Positions 63,362 to 64,000 of a DNA stretch of 64,000 nucleotides are shown one piece after another. A program made the position numbers and the translations under genes. Source of the stretch: Microbacterium sp. MYb62 (lineage in GTDB: Bacteria > Actinomycetota > Actinomycetes > Actinomycetales > Microbacteriaceae). Location of the stretch: positions 186,001 to 250,000 of the forward strand of contig NZ_PCOY01000002.1 of the NCBI RefSeq assembly GCF_002979475.1, read 5' to 3'. Each line of letters opens with the position of its first letter. Position 1 is the first letter of the stretch. The notes beneath the pieces were generated by a model, which saw only the letters and a program-made list of their open reading frames with translations, had not been told where the DNA came from and did not search any database.

Positions 63362-64000
63362 ATGAAGAGAACACTGGGAGCAGTCGCCATCACGGCGGTC
63401 TTCGCACTCGCCCTGACCGGATGCAACACGTCGACCGAGGCCGCCGGCGGTGACAGCGCGCTCAAGGGCGACGCCGCCTCGGCCACCTGCGACGCCGCGG
63501 AGATCGGAGCGATCACCCGCTGCGAGAACTTCTACGACGACTACTGGCCCGAGATCGACAAGCAGCTCGACACGCTCTACGAAGAGGCCAAGAAGGCCGA
63601 CGGCGGCACGCTGGTCATCTGGGACTGGTACGAGCTGTCGCCCGACGTGATCGAGCAGTTCAACAAGCGCTTCCCCGACATCAAGGTCGAGACCAGGGGC
63701 CTCACCTACAACCTGTCGTCGGCGATCATCTCGGCCAAGGCCACGGGTTCGCGCAACACCGATGTGGTGTCAGGCTCGATCACCTCGATGGCCGCCATGT
63801 ACGACGAGGGCTTCTGGGAGAAGGTCGACTGGGAGAGCTTCGGCGTTCCGAAGGAGTTCCTGACCATCGGCGCCCCCGAGCTCATGCCCGACAGCATCAA
63901 CGGCACGCTCATCCAGTACAACACCGACAAGGTCGAGTCGGTGCCGGAGACGCTCGACGGGCTGCTGGCCCCCGAGTACAAGGACAAGGTGTCGGTCGCC
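63362..64000 (+). CDS. ABC transporter substrate-binding lipoprotein (partial at window end)
   Basis: The first 213 residues of an extracellular binding protein; the gene runs past the window. The signal peptide ends with lipobox ALALTGCNTS (Cys near 21). The mature part starts with a Cys-containing linker (ATCDAAEIG, ITRCENFYDDYWP) and a family 1/polyamine-type binding domain (LVIWDWYELSPDVIEQFNKR, then DIKVETRGLTYNLSSAIISA, and NTDVVSGSITSMAAMYDEGF). The ATG lies after AGAGAGGAC. With the preceding ATPase it forms the start of an ABC importer whose permeases should lie beyond 64000. Confidence 0.88.
   Translation, partial: MKRTLGAVAITAVFALALTGCNTSTEAAGGDSALKGDAASATCDAAEIGAITRCENFYDDYWPEIDKQLDTLYEEAKKADGGTLVIWDWYELSPDVIEQFNKRFPDIKVETRGLTYNLSSAIISAKATGSRNTDVVSGSITSMAAMYDEGFWEKVDWESFGVPKEFLTIGAPELMPDSINGTLIQYNTDKVESVPETLDGLLAPEYKDKVSVA

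Overview
The window is high-GC DNA (about 70 percent by eye) with dense operons, many GTGA/ATGA start-stop overlaps, LacI/TetR/GntR/WYL regulators, lipoprotein solute-binding proteins, an LAxTG sorting signal and an rpsF-ssb-rpsR-rplI cluster. Together these point to an actinobacterium of the Microbacteriaceae, most likely Microbacterium; the genus is inferred from gene content and codon style, not from a marker search. No rRNA, tRNA, CRISPR array, insertion sequence or phage gene was seen. The segment reads as ordinary chromosome rich in catabolic and transport operons.

Layout. 1-4.2 kb: a wall-anchored purple-acid-phosphatase-like metallophosphoesterase (minus) and CCA tRNA nucleotidyltransferase (plus). 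4.2-8.3 kb: a TetR regulator, then a GAF-domain activator, an aldehyde dehydrogenase and a DUF779 protein behind a 20-bp-phased operator. 8.4-15.9 kb: TetR/glycosyltransferase pair, DUF1905 and DUF1761-like proteins opposite another TetR with matched operators, two minus-strand hypotheticals, a PH-like membrane protein and a GNAT acetyltransferase. 15.9-24.8 kb: arylsulfatase with a divergent small protein, an Lrp/AsnC regulator and a five-gene peptide/nickel-type ABC transporter. 24.9-30.1 kb: an iron-box-controlled siderophore binding protein with two permeases but no ATPase, then a class III CoA-transferase and a CitE-like lyase.

30.1-40.0 kb is the most unusual part. A LacI regulator with two palindromic operators heads an operon of two sugar ABC permeases, a sugar-binding lipoprotein, four consecutive ADP-ribosylglycohydrolase (ARH/DraG) family proteins, the last lacking the metal-binding aspartates, and a PfkB/ribokinase-type kinase. 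I infer uptake and cleavage of a ribosylated compound followed by sugar phosphorylation; the substrate is unknown.

40.0-49.2 kb: a lipoprotein, rpsF-ssb-rpsR-rplI with a strong terminator, a WYL regulator opposite an alpha/beta hydrolase, an RND-type exporter with a coiled-coil insertion, and a GntR/FCD regulator. 49.3-57.7 kb (minus) is a nine-gene operon for the kynurenine/3-hydroxyanthranilate meta-cleavage pathway: semialdehyde dehydrogenase, hydratase, acetaldehyde dehydrogenase, aldolase, decarboxylase, RidA-type deaminase, 3-hydroxyanthranilate dioxygenase, ACMS decarboxylase and kynureninase. It would carry a kynurenine ring to pyruvate and acetyl-CoA, but no kynurenine 3-monooxygenase, formamidase or tryptophan dioxygenase is present. 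57.8-64 kb: a divergent LysR regulator, an LVIVD-type beta-propeller protein, an MFS transporter, an ABC ATPase and a binding protein cut by the window end. A shared CCGTATGG word upstream of both the catabolic operon and the propeller/transport genes suggests the LysR protein controls both sides.
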